Positions 12,283-24,125 of a stretch of 64,000 nucleotides of DNA are shown in pieces. The translations under genes were made by a program, and so were the position numbers. Source of the stretch: Talinum fruticosum (Eukaryota > Streptophyta > Magnoliopsida > Caryophyllales > Talinaceae); NCBI GenBank assembly GCA_021018815.1, contig JAITYX010000125.1:806001-870000 (forward strand), in the 5' to 3' direction. The notes beneath the pieces were generated by a model that worked only from the letters and a program-made list of their open reading frames with translations, made no database searches and was not told the origin of the DNA. How positions within the stretch are numbered: position 1 is the first letter of the stretch; every line of letters starts with the position of its first letter.

Positions 12283-13770
12283 TGAAGACTCGGACTTTAC
12301 ATGTATAACATTATAAGTACTATCAAGGAATCAGGTACAAACTTCATCTCTTGTAAGTTTTACTTTCAAATCATTCCAAGTGCTATAGAAACTTTTCAGA
12401 GTGTTACTGAAACTACTGCATAAGATTTCATTTATTTTTTACTCACTCGGAAAGCATACTCTTGCTCATCTTTTCACATTTGTAGTTCCGAGTCACTCGG
12501 ACAACACTCAAATATATCGCATGTTCAAACACTCGCTCTAACTCGCTTAAACTCGGGTCCGACTTCATATTCCAAATTCGGGTGAATTACAACATTAATT
12601 CATCGCTTCTAGTCGACTTGTTTTGTTTAAACTATATTTGTCTAGATCAAGTATTTTTGTTCCGATATTCTTTATCTAACTTGATCTTTCTCCGGACTAA
12701 CTCGGATGGAGTTTGAGTATAATGAATATTATACTCGGAAAATTCCATTTCTTTCGACTCGGATAATTATGCACTTAATTATCATAATTAAATTATTATC
12801 TCGTGTCTAATCTTGGACCAAAGTATTCTATACTTTGAGAACCAAAATTGATTTACTTTTTTAGGTTATTTGAATGAGGTTATCCTATTTTTGAATTACA
12901 AAAGTAATTGGCGTCACGATGTCAAATAACCAGCAGACAAGGCTTTTTCTACTTCCGATATAGGCCAAGACATTGTGTCGGGGTTGTCTGTTTCCAAAGC
13001 TGGAAATTTTCAACACTAAGCTCAACGGTGGTTTCCACCTTACTTTTCAAACACCACCGAGTGGATTGGGACATCCTAAGGAGTCAAGAGCCGTTGCAAA
13101 ACGTTCATATCTCAACGGATCTTTCCTGAACGACTCGGAAGAACTGGTACAACGGTCACGAGAGGACTTGTAATCGAAGCTAGTCACACCGGCTAAGCTA
13201 CTTGGTCATTTATAAATAGAAGCCAAATCTCAATACACATACTTAAGCAAAAGTCTTTGTATTGATATTCAATCTTCTACTTACAACTCCAACTCTGTAC
13301 TTAACATCTTTCGAGTTGTAAGGTCTTGTAATCAGTAACAACTTATCCTCTTAGTTTTTGAGTAAGGTCCCTTGACCGAGCTGTAAGGGTTAACTCAGCT
13401 CATTTGTCCCTAGTCTGTAAACGTTACCTCATTTAAGAAGTACTACATCGGATAAGGGAATTTCTAAGTTTAGGAAAACCTTGTAAGGAATTGTCTAAGG
13501 GACCAATTCTGGTTGAGTCTCGTCTACTGTATTTTGTGGATTCAAAATAGTGGATTTGACTTCGTGCTTGGATTAGCACTGGCCATGGTTTTCTCGCCCT
13601 AGGAGGTTTTCCACGTAAATTCCGAGTTTATACTTTTCCGAGTCCAATCTAGATTCATATAGTCTCAAAGTTTGTTTTAAACTTTAATCTTCCATTTATC
13701 CTTCAAAATTTCCTCATCACCCTATTCACCCCCTCTAGGGTGACTCGGTCTCTCCAAGAGCAAACCTTCA
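12283..13770 (+). mobile_element. 3' LTR of the outer SIRE-like copia element
   Basis: 1488 bp, TGAAGACTCGG...AGCAAACCTTCA, directly after the polypurine tract. It has a TATA box at 13211 and the family U5 block at 13580-13745. Sequence before it (11464-12269) is non-coding 3' untranslated sequence of the element. The LTR ends inside another LTR of the same family, so the 5-bp target duplication should be AGTTA (13771-13775), with its partner beyond the left edge of the window. Confidence 0.92.
13211..13219 (+). promoter_or_regulatory. TATA box of the 3' LTR
   Basis: TATAAATAG followed by AAGCC, preceded by TTGGTCATT. It is the reference copy for the family. Confidence 0.7.
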
Positions 13771-14301
13771 AGTTACAATGGTCATTCCGCCCTACCGTGT
13801 ATAAATAGAAACCACTTCATAAGACTTGAATATGGCTGAACACATTGCTTAACACTTAGTGCTTACTTACTCAATCTTCGACCTACAACTCCAATTTTGT
13901 ATTTACTTACTTTCGGAGTTGTAAAGAAATTCTTGTAATCACTTCTACTCTTTCTACTTTCTTCTAAGTCCCTTGACCGAGTTGTAAATGTTAACTCAAC
14001 TCGGTTGTCCCTAACTTATAAGGGAATTATCTAAGGGAGCAATTACGTAAAGAGTCGGTCATTGTAATTGTGGATTCAATTAGTGCATTTCACTTGGTGC
14101 TTGGATTAGCACTATCTTTGGTTTTCTGCCCCATGAGGGTTTCCACGTGCTTCTTTGTGTCTTTTACTTTTTGAGTCCAATCTAGACTCAAAATCGTTTC
14201 GAGTCGGTTTTGTGCAAAACAGTTTGTATTTTCACAAAAATCTTCCATCACCCTAGTCACCCCCTCTAGGGTGACTTAATCTTTGCAAGAGCAAACCTTC
14301 A
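13771..14301 (+). mobile_element. 3' half of an older LTR of the same family, the insertion site of the outer element
   Basis: From 13771 the sequence is again the downstream half of a SIRE-like LTR: TATA box at 13800, GTGCTTGGATTAGCAC at about 14099, CCACGTGCTTC, CACCCTAGTCACCCCCTCTAGG, and the terminal GCAAACCTTCA ending at 14301. The upstream half is missing because the outer element inserted here. It is more diverged from the other copies than they are from each other by eye, so it represents an older copy or a sister subfamily. The base after 14301 does not look like a primer-binding site, so it is a 3' or solo LTR. Confidence 0.85.
13800..13808 (+). promoter_or_regulatory. TATA box of the LTR remnant
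   Basis: TATAAATAG, followed here by AAACC instead of AAGCC. Confidence 0.6.
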
Positions 14302-14562
14302 CAGGGGCTGCACACGAAGTCCTCTTCCGGATTTGCTTTGACCCAGTCCAGCCCTATGATAGTTTACGCAATGATTAGCGAAGGTAGGGAGCAGGTGATC
14401 CTCTAACTACTCAATGAAACTCGGTAATGCAGGCATGAGCCATGTCACTGTGGCCTCCCACTAATAAGAAGCCACCTACTAGGCAGGTGATTATAGTCTG
14501 GGCATCTTTGAATATGGACGGAGTCCTGAAGAGTGCATTGGGCGATTAATGCTTCAGTAGAT

Positions 14563-14907
14563 TCATTTAATGCACCTTATCCCCTTTAGATTCCTATTGG
14601 TTAGCTTCAACGAGCGCTTGTACGTTTCGTGCATATTAGTGGAAGGCATCGGCATTACAAGCTTAATTCGACGTTGAATGCCCGGAATGGCATCAAATTG
14701 TTTTGGAATGGGACATAAATCTTTATCCCCAAACCTAAAGACATGATAATGCGAATCCCAAAAGGCCACAACAGCCCTTAAGAAAGTCCAATAGACTTTC
14801 ACCTGCCGAATGCAAAACAGGGTTTTCAATCGATAGAAGGACAAACCTACCCTATCAACATGCGTCATCTTGTGCATCCAACAGGACAGTTCAGTCATGA
14901 AGTTCAT
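14563..14907 (-). pseudogene. Antisense ORF with a possible plant-mobile-domain/DUF7745-like segment
   Basis: 114 codons on the minus strand from ATG at 14907. The central motif AVVAFWDSHYHVFRFGDKDLCP resembles the FWD...FRFG..EL.PT motif of plant-mobile-domain and DUF7745-type proteins, which often travel with LTR retrotransposons (family knowledge, recalled without search). Those proteins are several hundred residues long, so this is a fragment. The continuation towards 14302 is not open. A minus-strand TATA-like box at 15023-15031 lies about 116 bp upstream of the ATG. It sits upstream of a plus-oriented LTR (16275-18353), which would suit an antisense accessory ORF of a Tat-like element. 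It could also be a separate insertion. Confidence 0.35.
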
Positions 14908-15022
14908 CTTTGAAATAGAATAGAATTAATGGGACTGAGGAAATTTCTTAAGAACCAGTTTTTCGAGGAAGTTGTAGAAAGAAGGTTTAGAAGGCGTGAT
15001 TTTCGGTAACTAGATGAAGGTT

Positions 15023-15031
15023 CCTTTTATA
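15023..15031 (-). promoter_or_regulatory. Possible TATA box for the antisense ORF
   Basis: TATAAAAGG on the minus strand, about 116 bp upstream of the ATG at 14907. There is no other support. Confidence 0.3.
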
Positions 15032-15359
15032 GCAGTCTCCGGGTTCGAGTCCTACATCACCACGCCACCGAAGTCTACCAGAATCCCAGCCACATGCTTG
15101 GTCGGCGCCAGCCGGACCGGCTAGTGCGCTATTTATTCGGTCCGAGCAATCCTTGGGCCAATTTTAGTTTTCTACTTGGCCCATTTCATCGAGCCCTAAT
15201 ATTTTTGGACCGTGCACTTACAATTTCCTATTTTCTATTTTATTTTTTTTCTTTTGGGAGAAATGGGGGCTAGTGCAATAGTTTTCCCATTTGTCTTTGT
15301 GATTTTCCTTAGCATTTTTCGCATCATATAAATAAAAGAAAGCATGGTAGTGTTTTCAC

Positions 15360-15690
15360 ACTTGTTTTGGGCCCAAAAGCCTTGCGGCGAGAAATGAATT
15401 TAATTTTTTGTTATTTTCTTAAATTATGAAATAATATCCCGAGGCATCTAAAATTATTTTCTAAAATAAGATTAATAAAGCGCCAATCATTATTCGATTA
15501 ATCTGTTTCCAATTAAATTACAAAAGTTAGAAATCTCAATAAGAGGTACATCCCCATTTCTAATAAACTTTCAAAATCATTTTTAAAAAAGAATCTTCAA
15601 AAAAGAGACCCGACATTCGTGGGGAAGCTCAATCCCCAATTTAGTTCCCTTACGGGGGACATGGTCACGGCTCTTACAAAACCGGGCATT
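15360..15690 (+). repeat. LTR fragment repeated at 17960-18250
   Basis: Starts at TTTTGGGCCCAAAAGCCTTG and runs through GAAATAATATC, TCTCAATAAGAGGTACA, CGTGGGGAAGCTC and CCTTACGGGGGA. The same landmarks recur in the same order and orientation at 17960-18250 inside the 16275-18353 LTR. The flanks do not match, so this is a diverged LTR piece of the same or a related family. The rest of 14908-16274 shows no gene. Confidence 0.6.
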
Positions 15691-16274
15691 GAACGACCAA
15701 AAGCATGCACCAAGACAACTCTCTGCCCAAAGCCTAGCTGGTGCTGGTTTTCTAGGTCCGACCGGAGTCAACTCGACGAAAACTTTACAGGCATAGGCCT
15801 AGGCCTAGGCGACGCCGGGTACCATCAAACGTAGCCGACCAATGGTGGCAGCTTTGCATGCAAGTAGGCTCATGGGGCTCATCTGTTTCAACTTTGCCAA
15901 ATTTATTTCCCGATCTGTTCTTAACTAAATTATTCGGTAAAAACTTTTGTAAGTACGATTATTTACTAACAGTATGCTAGTACAACATAATTATTAAGCC
16001 AAGTTTCGGATCAAGAAATGATCAAGCTTCAGCAAAGTTACCGAGCTTCAGGACCTTAATGAAGTCAAGCTTAAGACTGTTTAGTCGGATTTTAGAGCGC
16101 ATGAATTGCGATCACGTCCGAGCTCCCTGTCTTGGAGTTCGGGTTCAACAGACAACCAATTTTGGACACCTTGAATCAATCATCATCCAAAGTGATGCCA
16201 CAAAACGATATAAATACCCTTTAATGTCTACTTTGACCCTTCGTCTTTCGGACTCGGTCAAAGTGGGGTTTAAG

Positions 16275-18353
16275 TGTAGACACCGAAAACATGTCACTCT
16301 TATCCCTTTTGTTTTCGTTATATATTTTAATTGGCTTGGTGATGAAATCCCAATCTTGTTTGCGAACTCGGATCATGATTAGAGTCCGATTGGTTTGACG
16401 GAAGCTAGTAAACCATAAAAACCCCATTAACGAGCACAAAAATGAGCCCTTTTGCTTTAGTCGACCCATAAATCCATTTTCTTTCAGCCGAACCAAGCTC
16501 GGTTTGGGTTCCCTATTAGGAAACCCAAACTGACGCCGCATTTTAGTCAAACATGTGCATCAAACGCAACATTTTACTTCCAACGTTCCAGTGTAATACG
16601 TAAATCAAGCGTGCGTACGACGCCGTCAAACCGACGCCGCCTTTTCGGGGTTTAATCTACCAAAACCCTATGTTGTATTCCCAGTGAGCAACCAAGGTGC
16701 GGAACTCGGATGTCCATACAACACCGTTTTGACCGACGCTGCGTTTCTATGCTCAAGCTGCCAAGACGTTGCGTTTTGGTCGAAGCACTCAATCGAGGCA
16801 TAGAACCCAAGACGTCCACACAATGTCGTTTAATACCAAGCACTCGCGTATCTTGCCTCCCTCTCGTGGGATTTTAGGTCTAGCTAGATTTTATCCGTTT
16901 CTTCCTCGTGATCCTCGCCTGCAAATCGAGCCCGGTTCAACCGCTTTGGACGACGATTGCATTTTTAAGTAATTTTTGTGACCTAATTTTCTCCTATAAA
17001 TGAAGGGCCTAATCCCTCATTTTTTCCTACTCGAATTTTAAGCTTTTGGCAACTACTTTTTAGCTAGTGCACCCCTACTAAGCTGAAAATATTCTCATTA
17101 TTCTCTCCCGAGTCTCTACTTACTCCATTTTGCCATATCATCGCACATTTCCTCCACTCTCAAAATCCACAAAATAGCCTTCTTTCATCCTCTTTTGGAG
17201 CTTACTACCATGCCGTTATGCTTTGTCGGATTCAATTCATGATTCAAGTCAGCGAGTGGGACAACTTGAGGGCATCATATCAACTTTCGAGTCATCTAAC
17301 GGTTTTTATTCATTTATGCTTTTTAATGCTTTCCGTATTGTGGATCAAATATGTAATCGCTCTTAAATTCCTCTCCGATCACTATAACTTTAATTTCTTT
17401 TCTCGTTCCTTTACTACTTTCCTTTACTTGCTTTCCTTATCTGCTTTCATACCTACTATTTAATGTTTTCCTAGCATGCTTTGGTTGATTTAATTTCTAC
17501 ACTTCACATGTTGTATGCTTGATCGATAAACATTTTTTTAACTCGCAACTCGAACTAGTAAAGGTCATTTGTTGACGAGCCCAATGGAGGGCTTATCTCT
17601 TCGTTTCGTACCTTCACCCCCGAGTGTCGATTCTCGGTTGTAGATCGATGGAGTCACTTTTTAAACCTCTTTCAATCTCGGTTTTCCATACTAAGATTGG
17701 AAGAGTATTCTATTTATTTCGGTTAGTTTTTACTCGTAAAACTAACTGGCAGCTCTCTCTTTTGTGCTTTCATTTCTCCTAATTGGTTCTCGGCATTTCG
17801 ATTTAAAAATGAAAATTTCAAATTATTTTATGACAAGTGAGGCTATAGGATCGAGAGTGATTTCTTAGTCTCGACCTATAGCGAGCGCCGGCTACCGGTC
17901 GGCGTTGGCTTTCACCGGCTCGACTCGAAACCGGGCTTGACTCTCGATCCAACCGGTTCATCTCACCGTTTTGGCCCGGAAGCCTTGTGGCGTAAAGTGA
18001 TTTTTTATTTTTCTATTTTCCTAAATCATAGAATAATATCTTGACACTTCTTAAAAATTAATTTCTAAAATAAATGATCAATAAAAATCTCCAATCACCA
18101 TTTTGTTAAAGTCTGTTTTAAAATCAAATTATGAAAATCGATATTCTTAATAAGAGGCACAACCCACTTTCAAAAATATCTTAAAAAACCTAAAGAGCTA
18201 ACGTTTCGTGGGGAAACTCCGGTCTAAGTATCTGCTGTCCCTACGGGAGAGGTGGGGGCTATTGATTCTTAAAGACTAGGATTTCATCACCGAACTAACA
18301 AAAATAAACAACTTAAATAAAAAGATAAGGACGATATGTTTTTGGTGTCTACA
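16275..18353 (+). mobile_element. LTR of a gypsy-like element, TGTAGACACC...GGTGTCTACA, 2.08 kb
   Basis: Ends are perfect 10-bp inverted repeats. The sequence just before it (AAAGTGGGGTTTAAG, 16260-16274) resembles a polypurine tract, and TATAAA at 16995-17000 reads on the plus strand. Both suggest a plus-oriented 3' LTR with the internal region to the left. The 5 bp on either side (TTAAG and ATGAA) do not match, as expected for a 3' LTR attached to internal sequence. No pol remains in 14302-16274. Short reading frames inside are not gene-like. Confidence 0.65.
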
Positions 18354-20298
18354 ATGAATATAGAGATCAAACAAAAACAACAATGAAATGAAAATCGAAA
18401 AGTAAAAGTTTACTGAGAATGAATATAAATATGGAAATATGGCAAAAGACTAGTAATCAACATAAATATATCCCTTTATGGGTACAAAATCGAACATAAA
18501 TTGTGCCGAAGGAGCAATAAAAAATGAAAGTGGTTGCCGTCCCAAGGTACCTTATTGCTTGTACCAAAAGTAAAAGCTTTACAACATTAATAGTTCATGC
18601 TTAACATTTTCCAACATTTATAAATATGTTTAACATTTTTATTATGTTTTGGTCATCCAAAGGGCCCATTAACTATTATGATGATTTACAACATTGATAG
18701 TTCATACTTAACATTTTCCAACATTTATAAATATGTTTAACATTTTTATTATGTTTTGGTCATCCAAAGGGCCCATTAACCGTTATGATTATTATATTTA
18801 GTCGTAATCATAAAGGGTTGATCTAAGGATGCATGGCCTACATGGCATATTTTTTAATAGTTAACCGTTTAACTGTTCATAGTTGATTGTCAAGTGATTC
18901 ACTGAAACCTAGGAGTCAAAGTATAAACTATTATGATTGATCGATGCATAATACTCGGTCCTAAGTTTGGGTAACAGAAAAGTTGACGTAGTTGATTGAC
19001 AAGTTGATTTATCATTTATGATTTATTTATAGAATCGTTTTAAAATATTTGCTTGTTCGAGTAGCCCATTAAACCATTAAATTTACTGTATAAAAGTAAC
19101 ATATTGAGCTTCTAGCTCACTCTTCTATTGTTTTCTGTTTTCTTCAAATGTTTTGGAAGTAAAATTCTTGACAAATACTGACAATCATATGTAAAACTAA
19201 AGAGAAAGAAAAGGATAATCCTAGTTAGAAGAAGTGATGCATTATTGTCCGTCTTGAATCATACTTGTTAGTCTCTCCCTTGGTCATTTGGCTCATGATT
19301 CTTCTCCAACTCATCATTAACATTTTCATAGAGTTTTATTTTTTTTTATTTAATGAGAAACTCCATGATGTTTATTATAACGGTTTTGATAACAATTGAA
19401 AAGAAAAGTTTTAAGCGAAAAGAAAGGAAAAGTATATTTATATATGTTTTATTAATTATTTCTATTTAAATGAATATGCCTTGATTTCATATATTTCCTA
19501 ATTTATAAGTCTTCTGCTGCTAATGAATTATTAATCAATGATTAAACGATCAATTATGTGATTGTGAATTGGGGATTGTAAAGAAGGTAACTGTTTTTTA
19601 TATTGAAATATTTGTTAAAGTTACTTTCCAATTTTTTATGTAAAAACACATAGCAATGTGAAAGAATTAGATTATAGAAAAGACAAATTACGTTATAAAA
19701 AAGTAAGGTAAACTAAACTTTAAAAAGTCTATAATAAATTAGAAACAATATGTAAAGACAAATTCGATAACTGCACCAAAAAAGACAAATTCGATAAAGT
19801 GGAATTTGCTTCAATTCGTACTCGAATTATGACCGCAAAAGTTGTCGCATAACCAATTTTTCCCACTATTCCATGTTACTTGTGATGCAAATTATGGTTA
19901 TAAACTATTAACTGGTGTACGTCGCTTAAGGTGCACCCGGTTAGACAACATAATGGTCAACAAAATCTCATATCACATGACGAACGTCATATATGCTATT
20001 GGGAGTATGTTCATTGCCATATGTTAACAAATGATGAAACGAAAATAAAAATAACAAAAATTTTGTGGCACTAATATCTCTTTCTCTCTCCTAAAAGTAC
20101 ATAAGCATTTAAGATTTTGTACTCACATCATGCTCCATATTTATGGCAGCTGCCAGCTCATGCCTTGATTTGTCTCAGTACTTAAAAAACAATAATTTGG
20201 CTTGCACGTATCCGAAACCAGAAAATTATTATTTTTTCCAAAAAATAGAAAAAAGGTTGGGGAAAGTGGGTGGGCAATAATCACGTGATTTTCTTCTC
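18354..20298. other. Non-coding intergenic stretch
   Basis: AT-rich sequence between the LTR and the hAT element. Apart from the duplication at 18578-18791 I see no gene, RNA gene or transposon ends. The longest reading frame (19842-20027) has no recognisable motif. Confidence 0.6.
18578..18791 (+). repeat. 107-bp tandem duplication
   Basis: Two adjacent copies starting TTTACAACATT at 18578 and 18685. They share TTTATAAATATGTTTAACAT and TTATGTTTTGGTCATCCAAA and differ at only a handful of positions by eye. Confidence 0.9.
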
Positions 20299-20309
20299 TA
20301 GCGCCGGCA

Positions 20310-20475
20310 AAAATTCGGGTTCAAGTCATATCGGGTTCGGTCAATTCGGACATTCGGACACATGACCACTACCCGAACCTCGTCCGAATTTAAATTCGGA
20401 CGCACTTTTAAACCCGAACCCTAACTCGGTTGTCCGATTACGGAACCCAATTGTCCAGCTTGACCGAATTTATAT
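20310..20475. repeat. Left subterminal motif cluster of the hAT element
   Basis: Repeated ATTCGG/CCGAAT words (for example GGTTCGGTCAATTCGG and CCGAATTTAAATTCGG), mirrored at 25415-25620. hAT transposases bind short subterminal repeats, so these are candidate binding sites. Confidence 0.5.
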
Positions 20476-21187
20476 TTTGATTGCTGATATAAATAGCTAT
20501 TCATTAATGAAAAATGAAGACTAGATAAAGTTTAAGTTCCACGACTTTAAAAATTACATTTTACATACTATTTTGTAAAAAAATATATATTACAAACACA
20601 TCAAAAACTTATTAATAAAAGTCATACAAATAGTATGCATACAATATTAGTTACAAGCATCCAAGCATAAACATAACATACAAAAGTAATAATCATGACA
20701 GTTAAGAGTTAGAGATATTGTTCGAAATTCGAGTAGCATTGCTCCAAAAATAAATCCGCAAATCAAGCAACACAAGCATCAACACAACAATCTTGGTCTC
20801 CAAAAAGACAGCAACACAACAATCTTAGTCTCGAAAAGATGAACTTCAAATCAGCAAATTTGCCCCAAAAAATTATTCACAAACAAGCAAACTTGCACCA
20901 TTCAATCGACTCTTCATATAAAGGTACCTCCGATAAAGAGAAATAGAATTAAAATCTAAACAAAGATGATAACTTCAAATTACAAAAAATTTATAAAAGA
21001 TTAAAAATAAAGTACTTAAAAAACTAAATGATAATTCATACCTTTAAAGCTTAACTCTCATCAATCGGCTGAGTCCGATCCGACTTCAAAACAAGATCGA
21101 TCAACATCAATATTTAGATTGCCCAACTCGGAAGGATCTATATGTTCTTGATCCTCCTCTAAAAAGAAGGTAAAAAATTATTAATTA

Positions 21188-23300
21188 TCAAACCGACTTA
21201 AAAACATTTAAAATAACACATAAATACTTTACGAACGTTATACCTTTCAAACCAAACAGCCAATTACAAGCACAAATCAAATCTTCTACGGAATCAAGAG
21301 ACAAGGAACTTCTTGAAGGCTTTAAGATTCTTCCACCAACATTAAAGGCGGACTCGGAAGAAACAGAGGTGATAGGAATACATAAAACATCACGAGCAAG
21401 ATTGGTGAGACAAGGCCAACAATATTGTACTCGTTTTCTACCATTGTAAGATGTTCGGATCTGCGAGTACGATCGCTGAGAGCCTCCTCCAAATATAAAT
21501 CCAGCTCGATTTACGTTCACCAAATTTAGAAGAATTCATAAAATTTCAAAATCCTTACAAAAAGAAATTAGATAGAATAAGTAAACAGAAAAATCAATAG
21601 ATAATGAACAAAACAAATATTCAAAAAGACAATTAAATTGTTAATGAAACAAGAATAAAAATTGCTTAAAAACTTACACATTTTCTACAATAATTATATC
21701 ACAAAAATTACCGACATTAGAATATAAACCGGACGTAGCCGATGTTGAATGCAAATCGTAGAAGGCTGCACTTGTAATAATGGTGATGGTGGGTTTGGAT
21801 CGATAGTAATGTCAACAACATACTCATTAAAGAGAGCATGTAGATTATCGTAAACTAATTTAGATCTCTTTCCACCCTCAACAGTCCCATACAATTTATC
21901 ATAAGCAAACTCAACCACCTTCATCTTATAACGAGGGTCTAGGACAACAGCAATACCCAATACCAAGTTACAATCTTGCCAATAACTATCAAACTTCTTT
22001 TGCATTCTAACAACCATTACTTGAATAAAAGGATTGGAATTTGTAACCTCTTCTTGCAAATGGTGTTGGATGGCCCACACACCATGAAAGAACAAATTAG
22101 AAGTAGGATACTTGCTTCCGAAAACAGATTGGTCAAGTCAAAGTACAACTTGAAAAACATGCAAAACACCTCAACTTTATCCCATTCATCAAGAAAAGGA
22201 CAATAAGTATAGTGCTTATCAATTATGGCTAAGTGAGATAAGACACCCCTATAAAATAAAGCACACTCAAGCATAAGAAATGTGGAATTCCACCTTATTA
22301 AGGAATCTTGTTTGAGTTTCCTAACAACAGAGATTTTCTTAGCTTTAGCAGACTTCATTAAACTTAGCAACTCTAGTAGATGAACCCTTCAAATATTTTC
22401 CAGTTTCTCTAATCTTAAAGATAGCCTCATGAAGCTCCTCTAAACCAGACTTCACAATTAAGTTAATTACATGTGCAGCACATCGTACTCTAAAAACTTA
22501 CCTCTTCCAACCAAAGCACCTTGAGACAACAATCTAGTCTTATATGTACCAACAAATGTATCATTATTGGTGGCATTATCCACGTAATAGTCATCAACTT
22601 GTGTTCAATGTTCCAACCACTTTCACCCGAGTAATTTAGAAAAGTGTTCACCGATTCATCGCCCATTGTCGGGAGGAGGAAAACAATAAAAGCCGAGAAT
22701 AAAATCTTGAAGCTTCCAATTTTTGTCAATGAAATGAGCAGATGATGGAGATATACGAATCTCATGTATAAGAACCCTAGAAATCGAAGTTAACGAAATG
22801 CTACCCGGACATGACTGTAACAAATCCATAGCCCGACTCTTGCCCTTTTGGTAAAGTTTGAATATATCGGCTTTTGCGGTATTTCTAGAAATATGCTTCA
22901 CATCGGGGTTCGAGATAGATATAACAATCCCTAACACCTTCATATTCAACAAGAGAAAAAGGCAATTCATGACGCACAATCATTTTTGCAAGAAACTTCC
23001 TATATATTTCATTATCTTTGCCCTCTAATTGACATACCACTAGTCAAAAGCATTTGTTTCACATCATTTTGACCTTGCAGCTTCAAACAATTTTTAATAT
23101 GACGCTTAAGGTTTGTAGTACCATACCTTCCATCGCAAATCATGATAGTATTATAACCCAAACACTTACCCATTTTGTAGTCATCACCTTCCTCAACCTC
23201 ATACGTTCCTTCCTTTAGTTTTTCAAAGTAATCCCAAACTTCGATCGATTTTTCCTCTTTCTCTTCGTGCCGAGTCTCTGTGACTCCAGATTTTGTGCGC
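21188..23300 (-). pseudogene. hAT (BED zinc finger, dimerisation-type) transposase relic
   Basis: Read 5'-3' on the minus strand. A BED-type zinc-finger remnant (CDGRYGTTNLKRHIKNC, about 23160-23090) comes first. The RNase H-like core follows, with VDNATNNDT (about 22590) and RVRCAAHVIN (about 22480), then RWNSTFLMLECA (about 22300) and VVLDPRYKMKVVEFAY (about 21940-21890). The C-terminal dimerisation domain is SSESAFNVGGRIL (about 21360-21320). The order matches plant RICESLEEPER/DAYSLEEPER-type hAT proteins. At least five frame changes and several stops separate these blocks, so no full protein can be made. DAYSLEEPER-like domesticated genes are intact in other plants; this copy is clearly decayed. 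Confidence 0.92.
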
Positions 23301-23490
23301 TCTTTTATTACAGATTGGGTGGTATAATTGACATTCTACAAGAAAAAATTGTAGTACTTAAAATTAACAGACATAGTAACAATAAAACAAAATCAAAATA
23401 AGATAGAACGCTTACCACTTCGCCGAATCGAAAAAACATCAACATCAATTGTTGCCATAATATCAAACTGAAACAATTAAAACATTGTAG

Positions 23491-24125
23491 TTAAGGGTTT
23501 AGGGTTTAGGGTATAGGGTTTAGGGTATGGACTTTTGGGGTATGGGGTTTAGGGTTTAGGGTTTAGGGTTTGGGGTTTGGGGTTTGGGGTTTTAGGGTTT
23601 GGGGTTTAGGGGTTAGGGTTAGGGTTTAGGGTTTAGGTTTTCGGGTTTCGGGTTTCGGGTTTCGGGTTAAGGGTTTCGGGTTTCGGGTTTCGAGTTTAGG
23701 GTTTAGGGTTTAGGGTTTCGGGTTTAGTATTTAGGGTTTAGGATTTGGGGTTTGGGGTTAGGTTTTAGGTATTGGACTTCGGGTTTTGGGCTTGGGCATT
23801 GGGCTGTTGGAGTCTAGGGTTTTTATTTAGGATTTGGGGTTTAGGATTTCGGTTAGGGCTTGCCGTTTGGGCTTAAGCATTGAGGTCGTTGGGGTCTAGG
23901 GTTTTTTATTTAGGATTCGGGGTTTAGGGTTTCGAGTAAGGGCTTGTGGTTTTGGGCTTGGGCATTGGGCATTGGGCTGTTGGGGTCTAGGGTTTTTATT
24001 TAGGATTCGGGGTTTATGGTTTCGATTAGGGCTTGCGGTGTATAGGGCTTTTTATTTAGGGTTTTCAAACTCCGTTTTTGAGGTGTCTAGGGTTTTTATT
24101 TAAGGTTTTCAAACTCCGTTTTTGA
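23491..24125 (+). repeat. Interstitial telomere-like (TTTAGGG)n block inside the hAT element
   Basis: Dense TTTAGGG with variants (TTTCGGG, TTTGGGG, TATAGGG), grading at about 23805 into a roughly 85-bp degenerate tandem repeat. Each unit of that repeat carries GTCTAGGGTTTTTATTTAGG and GGGCTTG (starts near 23806, 23888 and 23979). On the plus strand it is G-rich and reads as plant telomere sequence. It lies in the 5' part of the hAT element, upstream of the transposase start. Confidence 0.88.

Noticed and set aside
15041..15062. GGGTTCGAGTCC, a perfect tRNA B-box word
   Set aside because: No matching T-stem, acceptor stem, anticodon arm or A-box could be built around it, so it is not called as a tRNA or SINE.
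23491..24125. Chromosome end or CRISPR-like array
   Set aside because: The repeats are degenerate telomere-like units enclosed by hAT sequence on both sides, with no unique spacers, so it is neither a true telomere nor a CRISPR array.
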